Shown: positions 1 through 11,969 of the stretch, piece by piece
Layout of the letters: the number at the start of each line of letters is the position of its first letter
Position numbering within the stretch: the first letter of the stretch is position 1
From: Riptortus pedestris
Taxonomy: Eukaryota; Arthropoda; Insecta; Hemiptera; Alydidae
DNA: 64,000 nucleotides
Direction: 5' to 3'
NCBI GenBank assembly: GCA_019009955.1
Contig: CM032230.1
Location: forward strand, 104,033,501 to 104,097,500
Translations under genes and position numbers: made by a program
The notes under the pieces: generated by a model
Databases searched by the model: none
Told to the model about the DNA's origin: nothing
The model's input: only the letters and a program-made list of their open reading frames with translations

Positions 1-1279
1 AAGGTAAACTTCCACAAGAATTACATGGTTCGTATTAGGAGATCAGATATCTCTTAAACTATTTTATTATTTTCGCTGCTATCTTTCGCCTCCAAAATTC
101 ATTCTAAAATCTTTACTTTCCCAGGGTAGCATAACCACTCGCTTTACAATCCTATTAATTTTTTTTGGATAAGAGTTCTGATATTGCAACACTCTCTTTT
201 TGTAATGTCTAAATTGAGGTGTTTCCTAAGTAAGGATAAAATTCTGCTTAAGCAGAAATTGGCATTTTATTCAGACGACCTAAATGTAAATTCAAAGGAT
301 TTATTTTGTGCCGCCAATCGTTTTATTGCATCCCACGCACTGTATTTAACACTGAACTTTCCTTATTAACCATCCCACCCTCCAAGATTATCGAACTTTT
401 ATGATCAAGCCTCTATATATTTCGAATTTTCAATTATTTTCACCTCTAAACTTCCTCTCCCACAAGGCCGATTTCAGCTATTATCTAATATAATCCTAAG
501 CTTTCCATGAAATGGGCAAATACCGATTGTGTTGTTGATAAAATAAAAACCATGTTGTTTAGAACGTGAAACCTTAAACGATGACGTCGCACCACAAATA
601 TTTGAAATTGTTAAACAATTCAAAATAGCCACTTTTTACAAGCGGTATCAAACATATTTTTGTTTACAATGAAAAACTAAAAAAATATTGTTATTATTTG
701 TGACTGTATGTACTACAGAGTTGCTAATATTTCAGATTTTGTCTTTTAACTACCCCGAAAACCTCATTTCGATATGGACAGGAAACTGTATGTTTTATAA
801 TATTGCTCTGAAAATTTAATTTAGCCGGCTTTATTCTCGTTAAGTTTCTATAAAAATCACAGCCGATGTAGCAACAATTGGAAAATATTAGCTTTTCTAG
901 ACTTTTGTGCTGACTTAATGCTAAATTAAATGGTATGGTTGCCTTGTACGTACTATCATCGACCCTCGAGTTCTACACTTGGGTATGCCTTCACATCTGT
1001 GCTCTGTTCCGAATGATGTTTGTGAATTTTCCACTTTTACATTAGTATTTTAGGAATTTAGTAAGAATGTCTGAAAGTGAAATATGTCTAACTGGCTTGG
1101 GTGAAAATAATACTGAATGTAGATTCATTTTTTACTCTGCCCTATACTAGGCAGTAATCACTTACACCACGGCTGCCGGGCAAGGTAGTTCCAGATGGAA
1201 TAATATTCCGGTTTCGAAATTGTTCGATTCGCCTTAACACGTATGTTTCTTGTATCAGAATTAAGGGACACCATGTTTT
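1..1279. other. AT-rich single-copy-looking DNA, no gene seen
   Basis: No repeat family found elsewhere in the window matches here. The only open frame of note (184-369, 61 codons) has no recognisable domain, and its composition looks like chance. No RNA gene or splice-supported exon was seen. Confidence 0.5.
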
Positions 1280-1389
1280 AACAGATTTCAGGGAAATCAG
1301 CTGAGGTCGTACTCATGACGCGATTTTCGAAAAGTTTCTTCAAATGTCCATCGATCCTACCCAGGAGATGATGAAAATGAGGTCCGTTC

Positions 1390-1441
<52 letters not shown>

Positions 1442-2089
1442 GTATATTTGTCTGTTAACGCTCTAGTGGTCGCAATTTTTGTTTGATCGTTACGAAACTC
1501 GATATTTAACCGTTTTATGTAAAAAGACAGATCAAGTTCGTTAATGGCTGAAATCGGACCAAAGGGAGGGGGGATTTTCGAAAACTCAAAATATCTCCGT
1601 TATTATGCATCGGATCGAAAAATTGTATAGAACCAATCTTATTGCAAATTAAATTTACTATAAATATTGTTATATACATTTATTCCTTATCTTGAATATT
1701 AACCGAGATATTTGCATTTTTATGAAGTCTGTGGTCGGGTAGTTTCGATTACGTCGGCCATCTTCATTTCTCAGCTCAGGCGGAAGCTTCTTCTAACCTG
1801 TCGTTTTTAACCTTACCTTACCTTCGTTACTTTGTGAGATTTATGCAAATACGTTCTGTTCATCCGCCCCCCCCCTTCTTTAGTTCTTGGACTACTAAAA
1901 TTTGAGTTATTAAAATATAAATTATTCTTACAATTCAGAAGCCGTTTCAGTTGGGAATTTATTTTAATTAACTGAAAAATTTCTCATTATCTAATCACGG
2001 TGGTATTGTGTTACCAGTGTGCAGATTTCTCTATTGTAAAACTTCACGGGGGAAATCTGCTTAGTTTACGCAGCCCCTGCGTGACGGAC
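1280..2089 (+). mobile_element. HINE-A copy 1, near full length (Helitron-like, non-autonomous)
   Basis: The degenerate 5' palindrome is followed by the conserved GAGGTCGTACTCATGACGCG block, a TA microsatellite (about 1396-1440), the CTGTTAACGCTCTAGTGGTC core and a G-run. The 3' end has GGGAAATCTGCT, then the ACGCAG-CCC-CTGCGT hairpin and GACGGAC before a T-run. It has no coding capacity. The family is assigned by architecture (subterminal inverted repeats, internal microsatellite, 3' hairpin, T/T insertion), as known for DINE-1/HINE elements. I could not compare it with a database. Confidence 0.8.
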
Positions 2090-2211
2090 TTTTTCATATT
2101 TGAAGTAAGTTTTGTTAGGACACATCAATAGCTCACTGACCTTAATGAAAACAAAAACTTTGATGTAGCTTTATAATTTTAGCACGCACATCTTGGACTT
2201 AAGATTTAATT

Positions 2212-2341
2212 AGCAGATTTCCCTTAAGGGAAATCAGCTATTGAGGTCGTGCTCATGACGCAATTTTCGAAATTTTTCTACAAATGTCCTACCCAGGAGA
2301 TGACGAAAATGAGGTCTGTTCAAAACTGTGTGTGTGCGTGC

Positions 2342-2393
<52 letters not shown>

Positions 2394-2874
2394 GTATGTA
2401 TATATAATTTGTCTGTTACCGCTCTAGCGGTCGCAATTTTTGTCTTATCGTTACCAAACTTGATATATAATCGTTTTATACAAAAAGACAGATCAAGTTC
2501 GTTAACGGCTAAAATCGGACCAATGAGAAGGGGGGGGGGTTAGAGGGAGAGAATTTCGAAAATTCTTAACATCTCCGTTATTATGCATCGGATCAAAAAT
2601 TTGTATAGAACCATTCTTTTTTCAAATTTAATGTTCTATAAATGTTGTTATGTACATTTTTTTCACTATCTTGATTATTATCTGAGATATTTGCATTTTT
2701 TAGTTTTCGATCTTCAGTAATATATTTTCAATATTCTATTATGTTATGAAGCACTTTATTTGAAGCTTAAATACGAAATTTTGTTCTCATCAAAGTTTTA
2801 AGTTTTGAGATAAATGCAAATACGTGGCGCACGTGGGAAATCTGCTTAGTTAACGCAGCCCCTGCGTGACGGAC
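2212..2874 (+). mobile_element. HINE-A copy 2, full length, GT/TA core
   Basis: Both ends are intact: AGCAGATTTCCCTTAAGGGA at the 5' end, and GGGAAATCTGCT, the CGCAG/CTGCG hairpin and GACGGAC at the 3' end. The microsatellite is mixed, GT followed by TA (about 2331-2400), instead of pure TA. The open frame at 2328-2543 is translated microsatellite plus core and is not a gene. Confidence 0.85.
2331..2407. repeat. compound (GT)n(TA)n microsatellite inside HINE-A copy 2
   Basis: A GT run passes directly into a TA run at the position where other copies of the family carry only TA. Confidence 0.9.
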
Positions 2875-3419
2875 TGTTTTTTTTTACAGTTTGTGAGAAC
2901 GTATTTATAAGTAATTGTTATATTGTACTGAAATAAATATGTGTTAAAAATAGTTGATAGAATATCACTGTATACGTTTGAATTATTTATGGTTTAGCTG
3001 TTTGCCAAAAAAGGGATCTGACGTAATAATTAGCCTTGAATTATTCAATAAAATAAGAAATATAGAATTCTTTGTTTACTGTCCGTGCGTTAAACTTTAA
3101 TAAAAGGTTTGCTCGGTATAAATCGGAACGAGAGAGCATTATGAAAACATTTACCAACCACTGTATTGAATAAATATGATCCCTTAAATCGATTCTGTTA
3201 TATTGGGGTAAATAAATTCCCTAATGGATGCCAATCTAAAGCAATAAGTATTCTTGTTTTACATCGATTTGTAATTCCACAAAATGTTTGACTTCTGTCT
3301 CTAACTAAACATGCTCTTTTCTATGGTTTGCATTGTTCTATAACCGAATGATACAATAATATGATAATAATAATAGAACCACTGAAAGATATATCACATG
3401 AAAAAAGATAACCAACCAG
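2875..3419. other. AT-rich spacer, nothing recognised
   Basis: No repeat match within the window and no open frame of note. There is a short ATA/ATG-rich run near 3355-3375. Confidence 0.5.
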
Positions 3420-3628
3420 GTCAAAGCGTTGACCTTTATCTCATATGGTAAAACTAGAGTTGCGAGTTCGATTCTCGCCTGGGTAAAAGAAATTATTTAG
3501 TAACGAAATTCATTAAATAACATCCTAAATCCCACCCTGGATAGAAAAGGGTGGTATTCTGTAGATAACCCTTCCCAATTAGCCTTAGTTGCAAAAAGTG
3601 GACGTTAATAAATAATAATAATAATCAC
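3420..3628 (+). mobile_element. tRNA-derived SINE copy 1
   Basis: The tRNA-related head includes a box B-like GAGTTCGATTCTCGCC. The body has CATTAAATAACATCCTAAAT and ACCCTGG-TAGAAAAGGGTGG, and the end is AAAGTGGACGTTAATAAATA followed by an (AAT)n tail. These parts recur in the same order in at least five copies in the window. It is non-coding and would depend on a LINE for mobility. The 5' part is slightly shortened compared with the copy at 24786. Confidence 0.8.
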
Positions 3629-3923
3629 ATTAAAGCTTAAAGAATGCAAATTGCTCTCAGCTTAGTTATGTTTTCATATGTCTATTGGGAAATGGAAATG
3701 TTTAATTAAATTTTAACTTCGGTTGAATTGGGATAAGCACTTCTGCCCGTAGGATAGCTTTTAGCAGACTTCCCTTACGGGAAAACAGGCATTGAGGTTG
3801 TATTCATAAAGCCATTTTCGAAAAATAGCTTAGTCTATCGAGATATCTTAATTGAGGTCCATTCAAAACTATATACATACGTTGGATCAAATATTACATA
3901 GAACTTAAGAGTAATTACATACA

Positions 3924-4183
3924 TACTTAGAGAGAAAAAACGTCCAATTCTTCACAAGTGTTTTATTTCAGCGCTAAGTGCTTTGGGAGACTATTAATTC
4001 CATCTTCAAAGCTGTTTGGATGCGTTTATAGCGAAAGACAGCGCTTGCTGTGGGGACACACTTGCTGATTTTCTCTATGAGCGCATTTAAGTAGCTCTGA
4101 AGGTGGAGACAATTGTCTTCGATAGCTCTAAGAGCTGAAATAAAAAAATTGTGAAGAATTTTGACTTTTTTTCTCTTCAAGTA
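3924..4183. mobile_element. MITE-like element with about 35-bp terminal inverted repeats, TA flanks
   Basis: The left end, reading CTTAGAGAGAAAAAACGTCC onward to TTCTTCACAA, matches the reverse complement of the right end (CTTGAAGAGAAAAAAAGTCA onward to TTCTTCACAA). TA flanks both ends, as expected for a Tc1/mariner-type target. The minus-strand open frame 3974-4291 runs across it, and I recognise no transposase motif in that frame. It lies inside HINE-A copy 3 and is therefore younger than it. Confidence 0.6.
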
Positions 4184-4436
4184 CACAATATTCTCCACTT
4201 CCAACAATACTACCGTGAAATTACATAGAACTTTACTTATTGTAAATTTAATGTTGTTAACCTTTTTTTTAGTACCTTTATTATTAACCAAATTATTTCC
4301 ATTTTTCTTTAGTTCTCATCCTTCAGTAACTCTAACTCCTACACATGTCATATTAACAACAAGCTGTTATATCATGAACCACTTTATTCGAAGGTTCAAT
4401 ACCAAATATGGTCTCCATTGAACTTTTACTTTGTGA

Positions 4437-4560
4437 TCAGGATCTATAAAAAAGGTTTGGTCCTCTACAACTGTTTTAATTTTATGCAAAGTGCACTTTC
4501 AGAGTCAGCGCTCCATCGTCAGTGCCTCCTGATTATAGCAGTGTAGCCTGGATAGCAACC
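4437..4560. mobile_element. half-copy of foldback element M1
   Basis: It matches one arm plus the centre of the hairpin element at 18583-18786 (AGTGCACTTTCAGAGTCAGC, then CTCCATCGTCAGTGCC, then TGATTATAGCA-GTGTAGCCTGG). The second arm is missing. It lies inside HINE-A copy 3. Confidence 0.65.
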
Positions 4561-5014
4561 GCCGGGCGACTCTCAGATTAGTTCTCTGATGCCATCAATT
4601 AAGATTATTCGTTCGTAAAGAAAACGTTTATTTTATCTATGCCGTACGCGATGTTGAACCGTTTAATTCAGTACTATTGCTTACAGTTGATGAATGAAAT
4701 CGGACTTAGACCCAGGGGGATTAGATGGATGGAATTCGAACATTAAAAATATCTCTGTCATTATGAGGTGTATCGAAAACTGTTATAGAATCAAACTTGT
4801 TTATACTATTGATGATGTTTCAATTGCTGTTCTATACATTTTTTCGTACATGAAATATTAAGCGAATTATTCGTACTATTTCCTTTTCACCCTTCATGTA
4901 TCTCTACTTCTAGCCATCCCAGTTTTATTTAAAAGTAAAGAATATGTGGTGAGAAGAGATCAATGCCAACACGTGTGAAATCTGCTTTGTTTACGCAGCC
5001 CCTTCGTGATAGAT

Positions 5015-6426
5015 TTCTTTATTAAAGTGTAAGTTCAATATTTGAATATACGATAGGGCTGTGCACAAAAAAGTGTACAAGCTTTTAGCTGATTGTTGAG
5101 GTCAATTTACATTTTTACATTCATAGGAAGTTTTTATTTTATTGGTATTCAAGCAGTTATATTGTTCAAACTTTTGTATTTTGAGTCTGGAGAACCCTCT
5201 GGTGTCATGAAACCAGTTGTTAGTAGTGAAGATTTAATGCAAGAAGGCTTCATCTGTCCATTTCCTGAAACGATTCAAAATGCTTTTGAAGGTAAAATTC
5301 TTTTGCTAGCTGATTTGGGTTGGTAAAGTAGTATGGAAAGAATACTAGAAGCCAGAGAATATTAAGAACTACAGTGCCTTAAGAGCTTTAGGGGATGATT
5401 CGATGAGGTGGGCATATTTCAGTGGTAGCGAAGCTACATTGCCAATTTTCTTTCTGCTTTTCCTTTTCTAAGACCAAATTTCTATGATATGGGGGATAAA
5501 TTGTATTCTGGTCTCGCACAATCAGTTTATTTTATTTTTTGCTGTTTTAGCAAACGTCACAACCTATTGGGCATTATCAATGTTGAAAAACGGAGATGTT
5601 TGTTATTTCTCATTAATTTCTAACATTTTTAAAAATAATTAATAATTCCTTTCTCCTGCCTGTTAAAAATTCAATTTAAATTTTTCATTCAGGCCAAAAA
5701 TAATTTATATATATATATAAACCATTTATCAACATCTTCAAAAATTTGTAGTCCAACAGATATGCACTTTGGATTGGGAATACTTATTTAATTTAAAAAA
5801 AATTAAAACATGAACTGTTTAGATAAAAAATTAGTTTTACATCCCTTAACAATACTTGTCATTCGTCAAGAATAACAGAGTAAATTAAGAATAATATCAA
5901 AATTAGTTATGGACTGCTAAGGAATAATTCACAAGTTGACAGTAAATAAGGAACCATTAGCAAGATATAAATTTACATGATTTTGACTTGGAAAACGAAG
6001 CTTTTATTTATTTTTTAATACATTGAGTATCAGCTGAGTTTAGTCAGGAATCTATTTGAGTTCGACAATATTTGCTCGACTCGTCAAAAGCTGCTTTCGT
6101 TCTTACTATTATTTATGCAGGGAGCTGAGCAGAAGTTTGGTTTTTCATCAGGTCTATTTGCACAGCCGAATACATCTCAGGAACAATCCAGAAACCCATG
6201 TATTATTTTGTAGCTCTCTTTAATCCCAACTTTGGACGAGAGCATAATAAATAATTCTGACATCTCATAAACTATTTGAGTTTCCGCTTCCAAACCTACT
6301 CACTTTGATTTTCCTAGAATTTTCGTCGATAAGAATTGGCTGATATTTGAAATACAGATGTTCTGTGGGAAGTCGGGGGAGGGGTATTTTTTTTTTACTA
6401 TTTCAGTGTGTGCTTTTTTTTTTTTT
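5015..6426. other. AT-rich DNA with one unexplained 77-codon open frame
   Basis: The plus-strand frame 5093-5326 encodes a hydrophobic N-terminal stretch followed by a more ordinary segment (for example PVVSSEDLMQEGFICPFPET). I recognise no family. Upstream flanks show no clear splice acceptor or promoter, and no neighbouring exon was seen. It could be a decayed gene fragment, an unrecognised exon or chance. The rest of the interval holds nothing identifiable. Confidence 0.3.
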
Positions 6427-6537
6427 AGCAGATTTCCCTTAAGGGAAATCAGATATTGAGATCGTACCGATGACGCGATTTTCAAAAAATTTCTTCAAAT
6501 GTCCATCGATCCTACCCAGGAGATGACGAAAATGAGG

Positions 6538-6600
<63 letters not shown>

Positions 6601-8563
6601 TAGCTCAGATACCCGGCTTCGCTCGGGAATTCATTTGAGGCTGAATGTTGATGGTATTTTTTTGGCAAAGCTTTATTTTGCACAATATTTTGACATTTAC
6701 CCGTCCCAGTGTTTAGGGTTAATACCCGTCGTTTCTGTGGATTTGTTAATAATAAAATTAATTTTTTATGTAAGACTTCACTGTCCTCCATATTGTCATA
6801 TTTCCCGCTTCCTGTGCATTATGCATATATTTGAATTATTAAGGACTAAATATTAACATACATTTGAATTAATTTTTCCAGGTGAGGTACCTGGTAGTTC
6901 ATATTGAAAAGAATTCTTGAGCAAATTTCTCTAAATAACAAAATAAACAACTTTTGTTATGTGCATATTTGCCGAAACTACAATAGGAAACGAAATATCA
7001 ATATTTTTAATTTCAGGTCTCCCTTATAACCCCCACTCCTGCCTGTCCCTAGAAATAGTATGGCTTTTTATAAGGAAGGCGTTAGTGCTAATACACATAC
7101 TGAGTGTTTTATTTAGTTCGGTTGAGTCTTTTGTGCCAAATAAAATGTTTTACTTCCGCTATAATTTTTAGCGTATATCTCGTTTATAATTCGGTATACG
7201 AAAAAAGTGTATATAACAAAAGTTACTCTAAATAGCAAAATAAACAACTTTTGTTATGTTCATATTTGCCGATAAACCAATAGGAAACGAAATATCGCTA
7301 TTTTTAATTTCTGGCTTCCCTTAAAACCCCCACTCCTGCCCGTCCCTAGAAATGTTGGTATAGCTTCTTATAATGAAAGCGTTAGTGCTAATACACATAC
7401 CGAGTTTTATTTATTTCGGTTGGGTCTTTTGTCCCAAATAATATTGTTGACTCCCGCTATAGTCATAAGCGTATAACTCATTTAAACTTCGGAATACGAT
7501 GAAAGTGTTTATGACAAAAGTTACTCTAAATAACAAAATAAACAACTTTTGTTATGTGCATATTTTCGAAAAAACCAATAGAAAACGAAATATAGCGACT
7601 TTTAATTTCAGGCCTCCCTTATAACCCCCACTCCTGTTCGTCTCAGAGAAAATTAATATAGCCTATCTCTCAAGTTGGACCAGACTGCTCACGGTGTGTC
7701 AATTTAATTTAAAATCGGTTAAGTAGTTTAGGAGTCCATCGCGGACAAACATCGTGACAGGAGATTTATATATATTAAGATATATGTGCTCATCTGTTAC
7801 CGCTCTAGCGGTCGAAATTTTTGTTTGATCGTTCGCAAACTCGACATTTAAACCCTTTATTCAAAAAGACAGATCAAGTTTGTTAAAGGCTGAAATCGAA
7901 CCAGTGGAAGGGGAGGGGTTAGAGAGGGGGATTTTCGAGAATTCGAAATATCTCCGTTACTATACGTCGTTTCAAATAATTGTATAGACACGAACTTATT
8001 GCAAATTAAATATACTATAAATATTGTCATATACATTTATTCTCTATCTTGAATATTCACCGAGATATTTACATTTTTCAGTTTTCAGCCTTCAGTAAAC
8101 CCCCACTCCTACTCATGCTATATTAACAATAAGCTGTTATAACATGAACTCTGTAATGTAATAAACCACATTATTCCCAGCTTAAATACCAAATATTCTT
8201 TTCAAGAGGCCTTTATTACGCGAGATAAATGCAAATATGTTATGGTGCCCCCCCACCCCTTCTTAAGTTCTTGGACTACTAAAATTTGATTGATCTATTA
8301 TAAATTACAGTAGTGGATATATGAAATAGTTTTAAATAAAATTAATATGTATATGATGAATTTTCTGATATATTTCAGTAATTGTTTTTCTTTCCTGTTA
8401 GAAATTGGCATACCTGTTTGTTTACGTTGCAGGTGCTTCCCATCTGGAGGTTTCTTATTATCGTTTGTATTTATTCATTTTATGTTGACGGTGCTATTGT
8501 ATTACCAGTATGTATATTTATCTGTTTTTGAACATCACGAGGGAAATCTGCTTAGTTTACGAA
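6427..8563 (+). mobile_element. HINE-A copy 4, split by a nested family B element
   Basis: The 5' end (AGCAGATTTCCCTTAAGGGA) and 110-bp block lead into a TA tract (about 6544-6599). A family B element begins there, and the HINE core resumes at about 7785 with CTGTTACCGCTCTAGCGGTC. The long 3' part is the variant with a CCTGTTTGTTTACG segment. It reaches GGGAAATCTGCTTAGTTTACG, but the terminal hairpin is deleted and replaced by a T-run. Confidence 0.75.
6600..7776 (-). mobile_element. family B element (Helitron-like 3' end), nested in a TA tract
   Basis: Read on the minus strand, the 3' end is a CCCGAGCGAAGCCGGG hairpin, TATCTGAG and CTAG, directly against TA repeats. This is the spacing seen at Helitron 3' ends. 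The body holds about three internal units of roughly 300 bp, each with CCCCACTCCTG and an AACAAAAGTT/AACTTTTGTT inverted pair. The 5' side ends in GACAAACATCGTGACAGGAG and differs from the copies at 26.5 and 28.5 kb. Short open frames in it are not genes. Confidence 0.6.
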
Positions 8564-9155
8564 CTTTTTTTTTTTTTTAAACATCAACGATTTTAAGTCT
8601 TTTAGTATAATTTGTAATAGTCGAATAAGTATAATTTCAATAAGGTAATTCAACTATCAAGTCTTTTCTCTTGGTCCGGGTTTTCACAACTTCCTTCAAA
8701 TTTCCAATATCTACTCAAACGAAAAACAGTCTACTTATTACAAAAGGACAAAATTAACGTAACAATTTTAGATATTTCAAGAATGCACGTGTTCAAAATT
8801 TTGCAACTTTTGAACATGTCATCAATGTAGATGATTCAGTCTATTCACATGTAGGTACATAGATTTCTTGACCGTGAGGATATTGCCACGACTGAGTTTG
8901 TATGATATCTTTATAAAGGTGCCCACGGATGAATTCAGCGAATGCATTTATTTTGTTGCGAGCTGTTAATAAAATTTAACCATTGTAAAATAACTTTGTT
9001 TAATTTTTGTATTTTTGACAACTATTTTACTACTGTTCTAAACGATTGAATGCAAATTATACGTATGTCTGGAATAAGCAACGCATCAAAATACGATACT
9101 GAACCAATATTATTCGTGAAAACTATTTATTGCAATATTGACTGAAATCAATTTT
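8564..9155. other. AT-rich spacer, nothing recognised
   Basis: No repeat family, RNA gene or plausible ORF was seen. Confidence 0.5.
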
Positions 9156-9715
9156 AGCAGATTTTCCTCAAGGGAAATCAGCTATTGAGGTCGTACTCAT
9201 TACGCGATTTTCGAAAAATGATCCACAAATGTCCATCGATCCTACCTACGAGATGATGACGAAAATGATGTCCGTTCAAAATTCTATATATATATATATA
9301 TTTGTCTTTTAACGCTCTAGCGGCCGCAATTTTTGTTTGATTATTACCAAACTCGATATTTAATCGTTTTATGTAAGAAGAAAGATCAAGTTCGTTAATG
9401 GCTGAAATTCGACCAATGGGAGGGGGAGTTAGAGGGGAGGATTTTTAAGATTCTTAATATCCCCGTTATTTTATCTTAAATTTAACCAATTTTATTTTAA
9501 ATGTAATGCTCTATAATTGTTGTTATGTACGTGTTTTCAATATCTTGATCATTAACCGAGAAATTTGCATTTTTATAGTTTTCGGCCCTCAGTAAACGCC
9601 ATCTCCTACCTCTATTGTATATTAAAAATAAGCTGTTATATTATGGAGCACTTTATTTTAATCCTGAATACTAGATATTGTTCTCATTGAACAACGCATC
9701 CCCTGCGAGACGGAC
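9156..9715 (+). mobile_element. HINE-A copy 5, short TA tract, 3' part internally deleted
   Basis: The 5' palindrome, conserved block, very short TA tract (about 9284-9300) and core are present. The subterminal GGGAAATCTGCT segment is missing, and the sequence jumps to CGCATCCCCTGCGAGACGGAC. Confidence 0.75.
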
Positions 9716-9721
9716 TTTTTT

Positions 9722-9806
9722 GTCATCTAGGTAGGATTGCTTGACATTTTTCAAAAACCGCGTCATGAGTACGACCTCAATACATGACTTTCCTTAATGG
9801 AAAGTT
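9722..9806 (-). mobile_element. HINE-A 5'-end fragment
   Basis: On the minus strand it reads as the 5' palindrome remnant, then GAGGTCGTACTCATGACGCG, and stops after the CCTACCTAGATGAC region. It lies 6 bp from the end of copy 5 in opposite orientation. Confidence 0.65.
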
Positions 9807-9879
9807 CCGAGTAAAGCCGAAAATTATTGGATTTTAATAAAACTTCATAAATTTGTGATTGTAAGGTGAAAATGTAAAT

Positions 9880-10200
9880 GTAAGTGAAATCAGGGAGCTA
9901 ATCAATGTAAATCAGTTGTTCCTTCCTCGGCAGTTCTTTCAGAGGAGGCTTTTCAGCCCGGCCAACAACGGCCTATTCTTTTTCTCGCCGGCAGAGACCT
10001 GGTTTCATCGAGAATCCCCATTCACTGAAGACTAAACCAATTGGAATGAATTGAAAGGGACTATAGCCCTATTCTCACTGTCTCCGCTCCCGTCTGAACA
10101 AAAAGGGGGAACAAATAGAAGAAGAAAGAAAGGGGGGAAAAGCCGGGAAAAAAATGTTATTGATTATTAAGTAGGCTCTGCCGTCAAACTCTGGGGTTTT
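9880..10200. other. GC-richer non-repetitive block, possible regulatory DNA
   Basis: Composition differs from its surroundings (CTTTTCAGCCCGGCCAACAA, TCGCCGGCAGAGACCTGG) and nothing in the window repeats it. There is no ORF. A conserved non-coding or regulatory role is only an inference from composition. Confidence 0.25.
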
Positions 10201-10388
10201 CTTCCGAAACCGGCGAGCTGTAAAATTTTCATAGGGTCAGTACGAAATTAAATGCGGTCAAAGCGAACTGACATCTAAGTAAACAAATAGCCACATCTAA
10301 CAATTAGAAATGCTGCTCCAGAAACTCAAAACTGTAAGTAATAATTGCGAATAATTTTCATTTTATTACTTCGTAAATTAGTATTATT

Positions 10389-10835
10389 CTTCATAGTTTA
10401 TGGCGAGGGTCACCAATAAAAAAACATTTTTTCGCTCAAACGTTATTCCCGTTGCCCTACATGTTTCATGGTTTATATACCACATACCACCTCTACAGGG
10501 TCAGTCCCTTTTCAAAAAATAATATTATTAATTTAACAAAACCCTATGATAATTCTTTGTTAGATACAGTGTTAATAAGGGCCTACTTTCATGATATATT
10601 TATTAAATCTAATTACAGATTGCTACTTACAATAGGAGCTAATTAATACTGTATCTAGTAAAGAATATTATAGAGTTTTGCTAAATTAATGTTATTAATT
10701 TTTTTAAATTATTTTTATTAATTTTTATAAGAGGTAGCCCCTGAAGAGCTGGTCTGCAAACCACGAAACATGCTGGACAGTATGAATAAAGTTTGAGGGA
10801 GAAAATGTTTTTATTGGTGTCATTAAACTATGAAG
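10389..10835. mobile_element. 447-bp foldback element, nearly whole-length inverted repeat
   Basis: The outer ends are CTTCATAGTTTA and TAAACTATGAAG. Similarity between the arms continues inward to about 10612 (for example CACCAATAAAAA, CATGTTTC-TGGTTT, GATACAGT-TTAAT). The arms are therefore about 200 bp with little loop. The right arm carries CTGAAGA, a short stem-loop and CGAAAC, which resembles part of a hammerhead core. The open frame 10452-10646 lies within an arm and is not a gene. No clear target duplication was found. Confidence 0.65.
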
Positions 10836-11969
10836 CATATATAAAAATATTTGGTCCAGAATAATAAGAATAAATTAATATTAGTTTATTTAACTATTTT
10901 TGATATTGAGCAGGGTTTTTTTTTTGCTCGTTCACCGTCCATGCACAGAAGAGGGGCAATACTTTCCGTACTTACCATTCAAAAGTACATAACATACATT
11001 TAATTAAACGATTTTTGTAAACTATATAAATTATATAATGATAAGATTAAGTTTGCAACCAAAACAAGATTAGCTTACGAATTAAAAATAAATAAATAAA
11101 ACCTAGGAATTAAGCTTTCCCCTCTTTCTTTATAATTTATTGTAAAGTCAGTGGGAGTGGTGTTAGTAGTGAGCATTTGTACAGAAAATATTCAACAGTC
11201 TTTTCCTTGGAGTACTCATCTTCTTGAGCTTATAATTTTAAGTTTTGATCAGACAACAACAATTATATTTTGGGATTGTGGTAAAAAGTAACTCGAAAAT
11301 ATTTAATTATCTAGCTTTGTTAATGAAATATACACAATCTTTTTATCCCCTGAATGTCTATTATACACAGTTACTTTATGTAATGGAATACATTTTTTTT
11401 TAGAGTAGATAATCACAAGTACTATAACTCCGGTAAGTATCATCGGAGCATTCCCAATAATAACTACAGTCCTAATAAAAGACTTCCAACTTGTAGGTCT
11501 AAATCTTATTAAATTTGTCATTTTCATCTGTCTCTATGTTTTAGAAACAGTTAATAAGAACACACAATATTTATTTAGAAATAGTAGTCTGTGCATCTTA
11601 ATAGTTATACTCTTCTTTACTGCAGCATAGAGAGAAAATAGCTGCGAATAGCTCACTGGGATAAACCAATAATTAGGAAAACTAACGCGAACTTGTACAA
11701 CTGTATAATGTGGAAGCGGGTTCAGAAATGCTCTGGTCAGATTGAAATTCAGTGATGCTTGGGCAGTGTTGGCTGGCTCATTGCTGTGACGAGTTGATAG
11801 TATCCCCATGGTCAAAAGTACTTTAGACTAATTAAGTAATGTCAGAGTTGAAGTCCAATGTTATCTGGGATATGTCATGAACGAATAGAGATAGCATATT
11901 CTATCCATATTAATTTAAAATAAGCCTTAATGGCTTATCCCCAAAAAAGGAGATTGCAAAACTAAAAAA
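10836..11969. other. AT-rich DNA, no gene recognised
   Basis: Minus-strand frames at 11303-11527 and 11534-11815 (74 and 93 codons) show no recognisable domain. The first has a hydrophobic stretch (NAPMILTGVIVLVIIYS). No start context, splice partner or repeat origin was seen, so I do not call genes. Confidence 0.4.

Larger units (their letters stand above)
3763..5014 (+). mobile_element. HINE-A copy 3, long two-core variant, interrupted twice
   Basis: It starts TAGCAGACTTCCCTTACGGG and ends GTGTGAAATCTGCTTTGTTTACGCAGCCCC. A first core (to about 4436) is followed by a diverged second core (about 4615-4960, ending near AAGCGAATTATTCGTAC). The element is interrupted by a TA-flanked inverted-repeat element (3924-4183) and by a foldback half-element (4437 onward). 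It has no TA tract. Confidence 0.7.

Noticed and set aside
2328..2543. Open frame with Cys/Val and Tyr/Ile repeats
   Set aside because: Translated GT/TA microsatellite of a HINE-A copy. The same applies to the frames at 14837-15172, 29385-29877, 31163-31519, 37965-38252, 42645-42866 and 46868-47062.
3460..3480. tRNA gene suggested by the GAGTTCGATTC box B (also at 13280, 24855, 57960, 59090)
   Set aside because: No complete cloverleaf is present, and the motif always belongs to the SINE body with an AAT tail.
3974..4291. Transposase fragment on the minus strand
   Set aside because: The frame overlaps an inverted-repeat element, but no DDE or helix-turn-helix motif could be recognised.
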